Assembly (NCBI GenBank): GCA_964497585.1
Contig: CAZCDS010000001.1
Coordinates: 1-64,000, forward strand
DNA: 64,000 bases
Direction of reading: 5' to 3'
Source: CAZCDS01 sp964497585
Lineage (GTDB): Bacteria; Desulfobacterota; Desulfomonilia; Desulfomonilales; Desulfomonilaceae
Shown here: piece by piece, positions 9,438 to 18,783 of the stretch
Numbering within the stretch: position 1 is the stretch's first letter
Layout: each line of letters starts with the position of its first letter
Notes under the pieces: model-generated
What the model was told of the DNA's origin: nothing
The model's database searches: none
What the model saw: only the letters and a program-made list of their open reading frames with translations
Made by a program: the position numbers and the translations under genes

Positions 9438-12400
9438 GTGGACAAGGAACTCGGCGAATATGATGCGGTGGCCATGCTGTCGAGCATTGGAGGTCTTCAG
9501 GTCTGGCCCCCCAATCAAGCTCATACTGCCCGCTTGGACGAAGCTGCCAGGACTGCCTGCTCGGTTTCCTCATGGGGGACGAAAAAGCCTGGAAGTAAGC
9601 AGCTTGGGGACCTTCTGAATGGTCTTTTTCCCTCGGACGGACTTTTGGGGCTTCTTGAAGATGCGCTGACTGGCCCATTCACGGACAACGTCGTGACCTT
9701 GGGCGGGGACGCCATCGTGTATCCAGGTATCAACGCGGATGGACCCTATCTACTCAAGGTTCTGTTTGCGTGCATGTCTGGTGACGATCACCGTTTACCT
9801 CGATTCTTCATTAAAGAGGTGGCCGAGGCTTCTGTTTCGTTGCTCGCACTCAGTCATCAGATTGCTCTTCGGCTGGGGCATACCCGGTACATGGGTGGAC
9901 CGAACAACCCTGGTGGCGACATCGAGGTTCCACCACAACAGACACTGGAAGCTTTAGCGGCAGCCGTCACTTTCTCTGGGGACCAGCTCGAAGACCTGGC
10001 TTATGAGGTTGGATTCGATTCAGGGTCGCTGGCCGCGTTTGAGATTGAACTGGGTCGGGAATATCCCGGAACCGACGACCCGGATAGTAACCCGCTTCTT
10101 CTGAAGCCTCTGGCAAGGGTACGAGATAGCTTGGTGGTCGTGTCCCCATGCTCAATGATGCACGCCGTTGCGCACTTCATCCTCGCGTTGGCCTCTGAGA
10201 AAGGCTTGTTGGGTGAGCTTGCAGAGGGCTATCGGTCCACCCTGTGGAGGTTCGTGCAGGGCTACGTCAGATTGCTCTCCCAACACCCATTGGATCTTGA
10301 CCTTCCGGGTAGCACAATAGGATTCCCGCTGGAAGAAACGCTGTACGAAATAGACACAGACAAGGTGGCCTACATTCAGCTCGTTACCGACGATTTGTCA
10401 GGCTACGACCCCAGCACCCCATGTAGCACGTGGGATTTTGAAGATCTTGACAAAAGAGTAGCGCAGCGAGCTGAACAGATCACTGATTGGTTGACTGGAG
10501 AGGGGCGAGGGTACTGCTCAAACGTTCTGGTGGTGACGGTATTGGGGTCCCTTGGACGAGATATCGTATTCCCCTTCCTTGGCGAGCCTGAAGGCGCAAG
10601 AGTCCTCTTGACTAACGCACAGGATCTGGAGATCGTCACCCAATTACGGGATTTCGGGGAACTCAGACTGTGGAAGTTCGCCGAAGCCGATCACAAGCTC
10701 AGAACGAAGGCTCAAACCTTAGCCCTGGGTTTCCTGGATTTGTATGCCGTCTATAAGGCTCATCAAGACTCCTTCTATTTGTCTGACGATGTTCCACCAA
10801 CCCATGTCATGATCGAAGCGGGCGGAGGCCGTTCCTTGCGCTTGAAGGCCCTTCAGAAGGCCGATGTCCATGTCTCTCCCCGTTTCGGCCCGTTCGATAG
10901 AGTGCTCGTGACCAGATTCGAGAAAGACGAAGCGATCCCCATCTACTACCCGGAAGGCGGCATTGGTCGTATTCTGGATCGTCTGATAGAGGGATACGCG
11001 CAGCCAGTGTGGGTCGAATGTACGGACAAAGCACAACATGCCGGTGGCTTGCTCTGGACTCAACATGTAGAAATTGCAGACATGTTGGCCTACTGGCTAT
11101 GGCAACTGACGCCAAGTTTGCGAGTGCACTTAGAGCGCCTCGGGAGAATCCCGTTAAGAGTCAACTTCAGTTTGGAAGATGCTCTGTCGTGGACGAAGGG
11201 GACGGTACTGACAGGCGAGATTCTGGAGACGGTCCCATCCGCTCGTACGAGGACAGCGGAGCGCGTAGTACATGTCGAAATTCCGAGGGATTTCCAACGG
11301 CTTCTTCACTGCCCTGACAACAGAGCGGAGAGAGGCTTGATGTGGGATGTGATGCGATCCTTCGGCCAGATGGTTGCTGACAGTGATCTTGATAATACCC
11401 TGACGGAGGAGGAATGTTGGCGCATCCTGGACATTCACTCACCCCTTGGACCGAAGAAGAGATTGGTCGGCGCAAATCCGAATTTGAGAATTGCCTTGAA
11501 CCCAGCCCACGCTCCCTTTTTTCGAAGGCTGGAAAGTCATGACATCGAAGAACACCTCGATGACCTGGCTCTATCACTTCCAACAACACGCCCAGTGGGA
11601 GAGCTAAACGATCCAACAATAGCCACCTCGGTCTGCAATGAGCTTGTAGATCTCTTTCTCAATCGTATCAAGGAATCCGTGAGAAGGTTCTCGTGGAGAT
11701 CTCTCCTCAAGGAATTGGTGTCTCAGCACGAAGCCTATTGGCACCTCAAAGCCTATGAGCAGATTACTACCCCGACGAATATCGCATGTTACGGAGACGT
11801 ACAATCTCATGTGGAGAGACTTGCCAAGGACCTGACACAAGCCGAAGAGACTGCGGTTGCCCTTCGAGTACTCATAGAGATCGTTACAGCCGAACCGCCT
11901 GACGGAAACGAGTTACTTAGCACCGCCAATTTCGACAAACTGATTGCGATGGCTTTCCACCTCGTCAACTGGGCAATGCTCAGTGATCACATTCACTTGG
12001 GCATAATGGATTATAGGCTCAGCATACTCCCTTCGGGGAGGATTGGGGTCGCGCCCATAGACGCTGTCGAAGTCTGGAGGCCGTTCACCGCCTCCAAAAC
12101 ATATGAGCAAGTAGAGGCAGAAATTAGGGATTTTGCGAAGCGTTTTCAATCCGAAGGTTCAGTTGAGCCTGATCCCCAACTCATCGCCCTCCTTGACAAA
12201 GCATTTCTGGCCGAATTTGGGATGACTTGGAGCGCAATAGTCCAGTTCTGCCAGAGTCTTACGGTGCTTGGATTCGAGTTAGGATCGGCGTCACCATCGT
12301 TGCCATATTCGAAGTTGGAGGCCGACATCCGGACGCGACTCGGATGGCAGGAAGATGAGTTTCGATCCGCTCTGGAATTGTTTTGTCTTCGACCCAGGCC

Positions 12401-13145
12401 CGTGTGGGAAGAGGCACCGCCAGGATTTGACGCGAAGGAAGACATCTGGCCGTGGCGGAACAACAGAAGGTTGTCGTACCTGAGACGTCCTCTCATCGTC
12501 GGGCCTGAACCCAGTGACGACCCTCTCGTATTTTGGGGGCCTCGCCACGTAGATGAAGCGCTTCGCAATCTGTTCGGGCTCGTGTATTCAGGTCGATACA
12601 AGCTTCAGCCGGACAGTGCGAAGGAGATGAGCGATCTCATTTCTGACTTCCAAGAGAAGGCCGGCAAGGCATACGTCCGAGAAGTGAAGGACTGGCTGGA
12701 TTCCAACACCGGATATAAACCCTATCCCGAAGTCCCGATAAAGCCTGGGAAGCCGCTTCATTCCGATGAAGACCTGGGAGATGTTGACCTTCTGTGCATC
12801 GACGCAAGGATGAAGAAGATCCTTGCGATCGAGTGCAAGAACATAAACTTCGGGAGGAATCCTCGGGAAATTGCCAATGAATTGGAGAGGTTTGTCGGGA
12901 AAAAGGGCTCAACAGACCAGTCATGGGTGGCGAAACACCAGAACAGAGATGAGTGGCTTAGAAGCCACCTCGACGTGATTCGGCGAGTCTATGGCCTGGA
13001 GGCTGGCGCTTGGCATATCGAGTCAGTGTTCCTTGTCTCTCAGGAAATATCGGCAACATATCTGACCGATATGCCCTTGCCCTTTCTATCGTTCCCCCGT
13101 CTCATGAGGGAAGGACTCTCGGCTTTTGAAAGGATCCTGCGCTGA
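9438..13145 (+). CDS. Large protein of unknown family with C-terminal PD-(D/E)xK nuclease domain
   Basis: A very large soluble protein (1235 residues from GTG 9438; the frame also allows TTG at 9408 giving 1245, but GAGG nine bases before 9438 favours the later start). No signal peptide, membrane helix or P-loop is visible, and most of the sequence is unrecognised. On the 1245-residue numbering the last 150 residues look like a restriction-endonuclease fold: a helix with KAYVREVKDWL, then GDVDLLCID (Asp1127), then ILAIECKN (Glu1142, Lys1144), giving the D-x14-ExK spacing of PD-(D/E)xK nucleases. It is followed after 96 bases by a TPR-HEPN gene on the same strand. Base use looks less GC-rich than in neighbouring housekeeping genes, suggesting transfer. 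A role in defence is inference; Mrr/NERD-like nuclease tails are frequent in such systems. Confidence 0.75.
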   Translation: MDKELGEYDAVAMLSSIGGLQVWPPNQAHTARLDEAARTACSVSSWGTKKPGSKQLGDLLNGLFPSDGLLGLLEDALTGPFTDNVVTLGGDAIVYPGINADGPYLLKVLFACMSGDDHRLPRFFIKEVAEASVSLLALSHQIALRLGHTRYMGGPNNPGGDIEVPPQQTLEALAAAVTFSGDQLEDLAYEVGFDSGSLAAFEIELGREYPGTDDPDSNPLLLKPLARVRDSLVVVSPCSMMHAVAHFILALASEKGLLGELAEGYRSTLWRFVQGYVRLLSQHPLDLDLPGSTIGFPLEETLYEIDTDKVAYIQLVTDDLSGYDPSTPCSTWDFEDLDKRVAQRAEQITDWLTGEGRGYCSNVLVVTVLGSLGRDIVFPFLGEPEGARVLLTNAQDLEIVTQLRDFGELRLWKFAEADHKLRTKAQTLALGFLDLYAVYKAHQDSFYLSDDVPPTHVMIEAGGGRSLRLKALQKADVHVSPRFGPFDRVLVTRFEKDEAIPIYYPEGGIGRILDRLIEGYAQPVWVECTDKAQHAGGLLWTQHVEIADMLAYWLWQLTPSLRVHLERLGRIPLRVNFSLEDALSWTKGTVLTGEILETVPSARTRTAERVVHVEIPRDFQRLLHCPDNRAERGLMWDVMRSFGQMVADSDLDNTLTEEECWRILDIHSPLGPKKRLVGANPNLRIALNPAHAPFFRRLESHDIEEHLDDLALSLPTTRPVGELNDPTIATSVCNELVDLFLNRIKESVRRFSWRSLLKELVSQHEAYWHLKAYEQITTPTNIACYGDVQSHVERLAKDLTQAEETAVALRVLIEIVTAEPPDGNELLSTANFDKLIAMAFHLVNWAMLSDHIHLGIMDYRLSILPSGRIGVAPIDAVEVWRPFTASKTYEQVEAEIRDFAKRFQSEGSVEPDPQLIALLDKAFLAEFGMTWSAIVQFCQSLTVLGFELGSASPSLPYSKLEADIRTRLGWQEDEFRSALELFCLRPRPVWEEAPPGFDAKEDIWPWRNNRRLSYLRRPLIVGPEPSDDPLVFWGPRHVDEALRNLFGLVYSGRYKLQPDSAKEMSDLISDFQEKAGKAYVREVKDWLDSNTGYKPYPEVPIKPGKPLHSDEDLGDVDLLCIDARMKKILAIECKNINFGRNPREIANELERFVGKKGSTDQSWVAKHQNRDEWLRSHLDVIRRVYGLEAGAWHIESVFLVSQEISATYLTDMPLPFLSFPRLMREGLSAFERILR

Positions 13146-13241
13146 CGCAGAACAACAGGCTAAGAACTGAAGGCTCGCTTGTCCTCGGTGGACGGACTGC
13201 AAGAGACATGACTACCGAAAGCGAAAGGGAGCACCAGACAA

Positions 13242-14801
13242 ATGGATTCACGTGACATGGCAATAGCGGAAGCACTCATCAAGCTTGAATCTCTTGCGCC
13301 TTGCACAGACCAGGTGGTCTTCAAGGAGCTGGCTATTCTTGACAAGCTGTACGGCGATTATCCGATGTATCAGATGATCGTAAACGGAACCCTCGTGAAC
13401 CTGGGAGGAGACCTCCGGAACACCAAAGTGCTTTCGGCAGCAGTGACGCGACTGAATAGGCTTATCGCCGATGATCCAAAGGAGATATACTACTGGCAGC
13501 TGGGTTCCGCGTACGACTCCATCGGAGTTATCAAATGCTGCTATCCTCCCAATATCGAGACGCTTGTGAATTGCGACGAGCTGGTGGAGGCCAGGAAATG
13601 GTATTCTCAGGTTCAGACGGAGAATGAATTCTGCCTTGCCAACACAAATTCGGCTAACATATTGGACACATATAGCAGGAACTATGAGGCCATACTATTG
13701 TACAACCGAGTGTTGAAGCGCAATCCCGATTTCGGAATGGCGCTGGGGAACAAGGCCATTGCTTTACTCTATTTCTTTAATATCTCTGCCACAGGCAACC
13801 CCGCAATTCTCATCCAGGCACGAGACCTACTAAAGGAAACGCTGCAAAAGAAGAACACCAGGGATATTGGAGGTGACCAAAGCGTTGACAACTTTCTTGC
13901 CAATCTCGTTGCGTTGGAATCCTTCATAGAACGAGGGCCCACTAATTCGCTCCCAAAGTGTAGGATTGCGCTGGAAGACCTGCCACCACACGTCCAATTC
14001 TTCAAAGAGCACGAGATGTTCCTCAACTTCTGCTTCGATTGCCGAATATGTGAAGCGGGCCTCAAGGACAGCGTGTTTCCAGACCTTATTGAGAAGCTCA
14101 CGGAAACAACGAAGGAAGAAGCCCTTGTGTACGGTAGTTTCAGCAGGCGGATCTTCTACTGCCTCAAAGTCCTGAATCACATTTTTGAGGATTTTGCTGC
14201 CGCCAGGTGGATGTTTTTCCAAGCATGGGAGCATAAGGCCAAACTATTCGAATTTGATGAGATTACCCGCTATGTCTCCACGCTTGATTACACAAGAAAT
14301 GCAAGTCAGTACGGTTTGCTGAAAAGCGTGTTTACTAAGCTGTTTGGCATTCTTGACAAAGTCGCCTATGCCGTGTTTTTCAACTATAGCATCGGAAGAG
14401 ACCATGTTGTTTTTGAGGATATTTTGAGACCGGAGGTGAGGGAGATTATTGTCCGCGACCGTAACTACCAGCTCCTCGCGTTGCATTCGTTGGCGCGTGA
14501 TTTTCAGGATGGCGGTCTCTACAACAGGCTACGCCGGACAAGGAATCATATTACCCACAGATTCCTTGATATCGGCGAGATATGGGAGGGTTCCGTCATC
14601 GAGGATGGGCTGTCAGAACAGCAATTCCTGACACTAGATCGGTTCGAAGCCTCTATTCTTGAAATGTTCTCTCTGGCCAAGGCAGCCGTCTTCTACTTCC
14701 TGAATGGAATTCGAGCAGACTACAACCGGGAACGGGGTGGTTCAGAAGACGTCATCCAGGGCCTGCCCGTCCGGTTACAGGGAGAGATATGGGAGCATTA
14801 G
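13242..14801 (+). CDS. TPR protein with C-terminal HEPN domain (LA2681-like)
   Basis: A 519-residue protein. Residues 1-200 are helical repeats of TPR type (for example YYWQLGSAYDSIG and ILLYNRVLKRNPDFGMALGN). The C-terminal part carries LRRTRNHITHRFL, a HEPN R-x4-H motif (Arg434, His439) embedded in long helices. HEPN domains with this motif are metal-independent RNases or their relatives in toxin and antiphage systems. The TPR-plus-HEPN layout resembles what I recall as the LA2681-like HEPN family. GGGAG precedes the ATG. It is the second gene of the pair with the large nuclease-tailed protein and shares its lower-GC appearance. Helical repeats could sense a ligand or bind the partner protein; this is inference. 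Confidence 0.75.
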   Translation: MDSRDMAIAEALIKLESLAPCTDQVVFKELAILDKLYGDYPMYQMIVNGTLVNLGGDLRNTKVLSAAVTRLNRLIADDPKEIYYWQLGSAYDSIGVIKCCYPPNIETLVNCDELVEARKWYSQVQTENEFCLANTNSANILDTYSRNYEAILLYNRVLKRNPDFGMALGNKAIALLYFFNISATGNPAILIQARDLLKETLQKKNTRDIGGDQSVDNFLANLVALESFIERGPTNSLPKCRIALEDLPPHVQFFKEHEMFLNFCFDCRICEAGLKDSVFPDLIEKLTETTKEEALVYGSFSRRIFYCLKVLNHIFEDFAAARWMFFQAWEHKAKLFEFDEITRYVSTLDYTRNASQYGLLKSVFTKLFGILDKVAYAVFFNYSIGRDHVVFEDILRPEVREIIVRDRNYQLLALHSLARDFQDGGLYNRLRRTRNHITHRFLDIGEIWEGSVIEDGLSEQQFLTLDRFEASILEMFSLAKAAVFYFLNGIRADYNRERGGSEDVIQGLPVRLQGEIWEH

Positions 14802-14945
14802 GGCCCTTGGCATATTCGCGCACATCACCGGTGCAAGCCGAGCGATTGATTGCTCGCAGCTATCGTGGTTCCGGTCATTGAATTTTTGTGAAGGGCGCAG
14901 ACACCGTTCCCACAGTCGAGAGGCCACCGGGCTCAAGGCTTGGTC

Positions 14946-15926
14946 TCAGGCGTCTGAAGAATTGTCGCGTGGGCCCGCTGCGCCTCTCCATGCAGCCGCG
15001 AAAAATCCCCTGTTCCAGTGCTCCAGGGTGATGAGCAAGAGCCGGGTGAACCGCATCGCTTTGACCGGCCGTCCCGTCATCAACAGGAACGCAAGGAAAA
15101 TAACTGACAAGGGCAGGAAAATGATGGGCAACATGCCCGGGTCATTGAGGATCAGCCACGTGATGATTCCCAGGCCGACAACGAGCGCGATCGGCTCGTA
15201 GTGCAACATGCGAAAAGGACCGTATTTTCTCACAAGAGGCCATTGGCACGCACCGTATCGGCGCATCATGGAAGCGAACGCGCGATAGCTCTGCGGTCGA
15301 TAGTGACGAACGATCGCTGCCGGATTGTACAGAAGCCGATATCCGGCACGGGTCATTCTCAGGTCCAGCTCGACGTCCTCTCCGGGCCAGAGGTCTTCGT
15401 CAAAACCTCCCATTTCCGTCAGAACACGTTTCCTGTACATCGAGTTACAACTTGGGTTATGCTCCGTTTCGATCGCATCGGCGTGGGTCTTGATGTACCC
15501 CGTCACGAATCCGATGGTCTTGAAGAAGTCCTGAATCATCCTGCCGAAATCGGATTCGTCTTCGGGGCTCTGCTGGTCTCCTCCGACCCCCGCGACTTCG
15601 GGCTGCGCGAACCCCTTTTCCAGTTCGGTCAGCCACAGTCGGTCGACGAGGCAGTCACCGTCGGTAAACGCAACGAACTCCCCGCGGGCAGCGTCGATGC
15701 CGATGTTCCGTGCTCGTGAGGGACCACCTTTGGATACCCTGATGACTCGCACGCGCTCGTAGGACTCGCAAATCTCCGCGGTATCGTCCGTGGAACCGTC
15801 GTCGACGATGATCACTTCGAAGGAAGGATGGTCCAGTTGTGCGAGCGACTCAAGGCACTTCCCCATGGTTTCCCCGGAATTGTGGACCGGTGTGACCACC
15901 GATATTTTCGGCTGCGGGGCGTTCAT
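14946..15926 (-). CDS. Family 2 glycosyltransferase, membrane-anchored
   Basis: A 326-residue GT-A fold transferase that would move a sugar from a nucleotide-sugar to a lipid or glycan acceptor at the inner membrane face. The N-terminus ISVVTPVHNSG and IIVDDGSTDDT are the nucleotide-binding segments. FTDGDCLVD holds the metal-binding DxD, and PGEDVELDLRM the catalytic ED. Two hydrophobic helices (about 240-285) anchor it. It is the last gene of a minus-strand operon, overlapping the stop of the radical SAM gene by four bases (ATGA), so the two are translationally coupled. The acceptor is unknown. Confidence 0.88.
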   Translation of the reverse strand: MNAPQPKISVVTPVHNSGETMGKCLESLAQLDHPSFEVIIVDDGSTDDTAEICESYERVRVIRVSKGGPSRARNIGIDAARGEFVAFTDGDCLVDRLWLTELEKGFAQPEVAGVGGDQQSPEDESDFGRMIQDFFKTIGFVTGYIKTHADAIETEHNPSCNSMYRKRVLTEMGGFDEDLWPGEDVELDLRMTRAGYRLLYNPAAIVRHYRPQSYRAFASMMRRYGACQWPLVRKYGPFRMLHYEPIALVVGLGIITWLILNDPGMLPIIFLPLSVIFLAFLLMTGRPVKAMRFTRLLLITLEHWNRGFFAAAWRGAAGPRDNSSDA

Positions 15927-17365
15927 CGGTTGAAGCGCTCCGCGAAAAGGTACGAGATGAAGTTCTTCGCGCCACGCAACTTCCGGTAAAGGTCTGACTT
16001 GCTTCTCGTTTGGACGAGGAATTTGACCATGTATGAGGGCCGGAAATAGAATCTCTTCAATCCCCGGTCGATCGCAGCTTGCACCGCGTCTTTGGGCAGG
16101 CCGGGGCAGTTGACCACCGCTGCCTGTTCCCCGTCATCGAGCCACGCGTCCCATCGTTCGGTTCTCAGGAGCCCTTCTTCTTTGCAGTAATCGAAGTACT
16201 CCGTTCCGGGAAAGGGGACCGCGCCGGAGAACTGCACCGTGTGCAGGCCAAGCTCCAGCGCGAAGCGGATCGTCTTTTCCATGGACTCCTGTGTTTCCCC
16301 GGGAAGCCCCAGGACAAAGCACCCGTGTACGTCAAGCTTCGTTCTGCGAGCCAGATCCATGAACGTGCGTGCATGATCGAGGCTCTCCCACTTGTTCATC
16401 CGGGTGAGCATCTCCTCGTCACCCGATTCGAACCCGACAAGGAGTTCCCTGCACCCGGCCCGCTTGAGCGTTCGGAACAGCTCCTCGTCGGCCGTGTCGG
16501 TTCTCGCGTTCACCGAGAAAGTTATTTTCAGGCCTCGTCTGAGGATCTCTTCGCAGATCGCGATTGCGTTTGACTTCACCAGCGTAAAGGTATCATCCTC
16601 GAAAAAGAACTCCCCTCCGCGCACGACCTGCGGACAGAGGGCGATATCGTACTCGATCTCGTCGACGACCCTTTCCGGAGCCCGAAGCCGAATCTTGCGG
16701 CCGTGCATGACCTGAGGCCACAAGCAGAATGTGCATCGATGAGGGCAACCTCGACCGGAGAAGATGTCGATGTACGGATAGAGCTTGGACCCGTCGAAGT
16801 AGTTCATCAGATCCAGATGGCCCCAGGCAGGAAACGGAAGCGAGTCGAGGTCCTCTATGAGGGGACGGGGATCGGTCCTCAATGGCTCCCCGTTGCTCAA
16901 GTGGCATATGCCCTTGATCTCCGGCAGATTCTCGAAGTCCCTGACCACCTCCAGCACCGAATAGTCGTATTCCCCTATACAGATGACGTCAACCGCACCA
17001 CGAGCCAAGCGAAGCGTTTCCTCGGGAAGCGCGGACGCGTGTGGGCCCACCATGATGACCCGGGCTGCTCCCGCCTCTTTGCATATTCGTGCGCAGTCTA
17101 TGTCGGAATAGATGGAGGGAGTGGTTGAATCGAGCACCACCCAGTCAGGTCGTTCCTCTCTCACGAGGGGCCCGAGGTCTTCCTTGCCGCGTCCCTCTGC
17201 AGGGAAATCGGAGAGTTTCGCGTCGATTCCCTCTCGTTCGAGCACCGCGGTCGCGTAGGCCAGCCAATCGGGCGCACGGAGAACTCTTCCCCTTGTTCGT
17301 GCAGCCCATCTTTGCGTCCTGTTGAAGCCTTCAAGGTAGGGCTCGTTGATGAGAAGGACTTTCAT
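15923..17365 (-). CDS. B12-binding-domain radical SAM protein
   Basis: A 480-residue enzyme. Residues 1-150 form a cobalamin-binding-like Rossmann domain (VIMVGPHASALPEE; the DxHxxG cobalamin ligand motif is not clearly present). The radical SAM core has GRGCPHRCTFCLWP with Cys207, Cys211 and Cys214 for the [4Fe-4S] cluster, and GFESGDEEML and HGCFVLGLPGET further on. Such enzymes methylate or rearrange unreactive carbons in lipids, hopanoids, antibiotics or sugars. Overlap with the GT2 gene and the nearby GT2/GT39 genes suggest a lipid-linked glycan or glycolipid product. It resembles hopanoid-type (HpnJ-like) enzymes in general layout only; I cannot assign the substrate. Confidence 0.85.
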   Translation of the reverse strand: MKVLLINEPYLEGFNRTQRWAARTRGRVLRAPDWLAYATAVLEREGIDAKLSDFPAEGRGKEDLGPLVREERPDWVVLDSTTPSIYSDIDCARICKEAGAARVIMVGPHASALPEETLRLARGAVDVICIGEYDYSVLEVVRDFENLPEIKGICHLSNGEPLRTDPRPLIEDLDSLPFPAWGHLDLMNYFDGSKLYPYIDIFSGRGCPHRCTFCLWPQVMHGRKIRLRAPERVVDEIEYDIALCPQVVRGGEFFFEDDTFTLVKSNAIAICEEILRRGLKITFSVNARTDTADEELFRTLKRAGCRELLVGFESGDEEMLTRMNKWESLDHARTFMDLARRTKLDVHGCFVLGLPGETQESMEKTIRFALELGLHTVQFSGAVPFPGTEYFDYCKEEGLLRTERWDAWLDDGEQAAVVNCPGLPKDAVQAAIDRGLKRFYFRPSYMVKFLVQTRSKSDLYRKLRGAKNFISYLFAERFNR

Positions 17366-17461
17366 CTGAAAGGGATATCCTCGATTTTCAAGCTGTTACC
17401 GGACAATCCAGGGGAGCGAGCCAGTCCTACTCTCTTCGACTCGAAAGCGCGCATCCCTGGC

Positions 17462-18646
17462 TCAGCCTGAGCGCATGTTCGAGATCGGAGGCTCAGACGT
17501 CCCGATCCTCAGCATCCCAAGGAAGAAGGAAGCGAAAACCAACTGTACCCCAAGCGCAATGACCGTCGTAGCCACGAAGACGATGTGCGTGCTCCTCAGG
17601 GGTCCCATGCGCGTGGCAAGCCAAGTGAAGAGTATGGCGACATCGACCAACAGTCCGAGCCAAATAAGAAGAGAGCCCAAGAATATCCCCCGTTCCACGG
17701 TGAAGCTCTCGAAGAACTTCTTGAAGAGCCGTCCCCGCATTTCGAATGACTCGTTCATTGCGAATGCTTTGGCAAATGCGCCCAGGCACAGGATCTGAAA
17801 GCCCATCAACGTAAGCAGACATCCGAGGGCCAGCCAGTGAATCCCCACGTAGAATCCTGCAAGGGTAACAGGGCCCCTGATGAGAATTCCCTGCAAGATT
17901 GTGCCGATGAGCAGGAGCAGGGCTCCCGGAATCGCGTAGAGCCAGTCGGGCGCGTAGAACAGGAGGAGCTTGAGCGTCCGCCAACCGTCTCGAAATGAGC
18001 GAAGGTGAGGCGGACCGGAGCGGCCGTCTGCATAGAGGGTAATGGGAATCTCGGCTATCTTGAGATTCTTATTGGCCGCCTTTACGACCATCTCGATTGC
18101 GAATTCCATTCCCTCTGCCCGTACGCCCAGGTCCTCGTACGCATCCCTCGTGAACCCGCGCATGCCACAGTACGCGTCGGAGACCCCCGTCCTGAAGAAG
18201 AGGTTCATGGTGCCGGAAAGAAACGGATTGCCGAAAAGCCGGTGGAGCGGGGGCATGGCGCCGGGAAGTATGGTCCCTTTGAGCCGAGTGCCCATCACCA
18301 GATCGTTTCCCTCGCGGAGCTTCTCAATGAAAGGCCCGATGGCCCTCCAATCGTAGGAGTCGTCACAGTCTGCCATGATGCAGTAGCGGCCCCGTGACGC
18401 TCCGATAGCCGCCTTCAGAGCAGCTCCGTATCCTTTCACCGGTTCGTGGACCACCCTCGCACCGAGTGACTCGGCAACCTTCGCTGACCGGTCGGCGGAC
18501 CCGTTGTCACCCACGACGATCTCCCCTCGGATCCCCAGCTCTTCGAAGGTCTTCGTCGCCTTTTGTATGCACGTACCTATCGTCTCCTCTTCGTTGAGGC
18601 ACGGCATGATCGCTGACACCTCAATTTCAGCGCCGGAGGCGGACAT
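17462..18646 (-). CDS. Family 2 glycosyltransferase, polyprenyl-phosphate sugar synthase-like
   Basis: A 394-residue protein. The start is ATG 18646 with GGGAG seven bases upstream rather than the TTG five codons earlier. The catalytic domain is at 1-230: VSAIMPCLNEEETIG, IVVGDNGSADRS, then MADCDDSYDW with the acidic metal site, and MRGFTRDAYEDLG, all typical of dolichyl/undecaprenyl-phosphate mannose or glucose synthases. The C-terminal third has about four membrane helices. Such enzymes load a sugar onto a lipid phosphate that GT-C membrane transferases then use, which fits the GT39-like gene immediately upstream. Confidence 0.87.
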   Translation of the reverse strand: MSASGAEIEVSAIMPCLNEEETIGTCIQKATKTFEELGIRGEIVVGDNGSADRSAKVAESLGARVVHEPVKGYGAALKAAIGASRGRYCIMADCDDSYDWRAIGPFIEKLREGNDLVMGTRLKGTILPGAMPPLHRLFGNPFLSGTMNLFFRTGVSDAYCGMRGFTRDAYEDLGVRAEGMEFAIEMVVKAANKNLKIAEIPITLYADGRSGPPHLRSFRDGWRTLKLLLFYAPDWLYAIPGALLLLIGTILQGILIRGPVTLAGFYVGIHWLALGCLLTLMGFQILCLGAFAKAFAMNESFEMRGRLFKKFFESFTVERGIFLGSLLIWLGLLVDVAILFTWLATRMGPLRSTHIVFVATTVIALGVQLVFASFFLGMLRIGTSEPPISNMRSG

Positions 18647-18783
18647 AATTCTCTCCCGCAATATGGAGTCTCCTCAATCTATAGCGGTCCGGAGACCTGA
18701 TTTCAACAATCGATTTGCCGGGAGTGCCAAGCGATCGACCGATAGCGGTGGGTACCTCGTGACAACTCAACGGGTCCAACGCC

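Noticed and set aside
15923..17365. Assignment of the radical SAM gene as hopanoid enzyme HpnJ
   Set aside because: General layout fits, but no other hopanoid genes are nearby and the family is broad.
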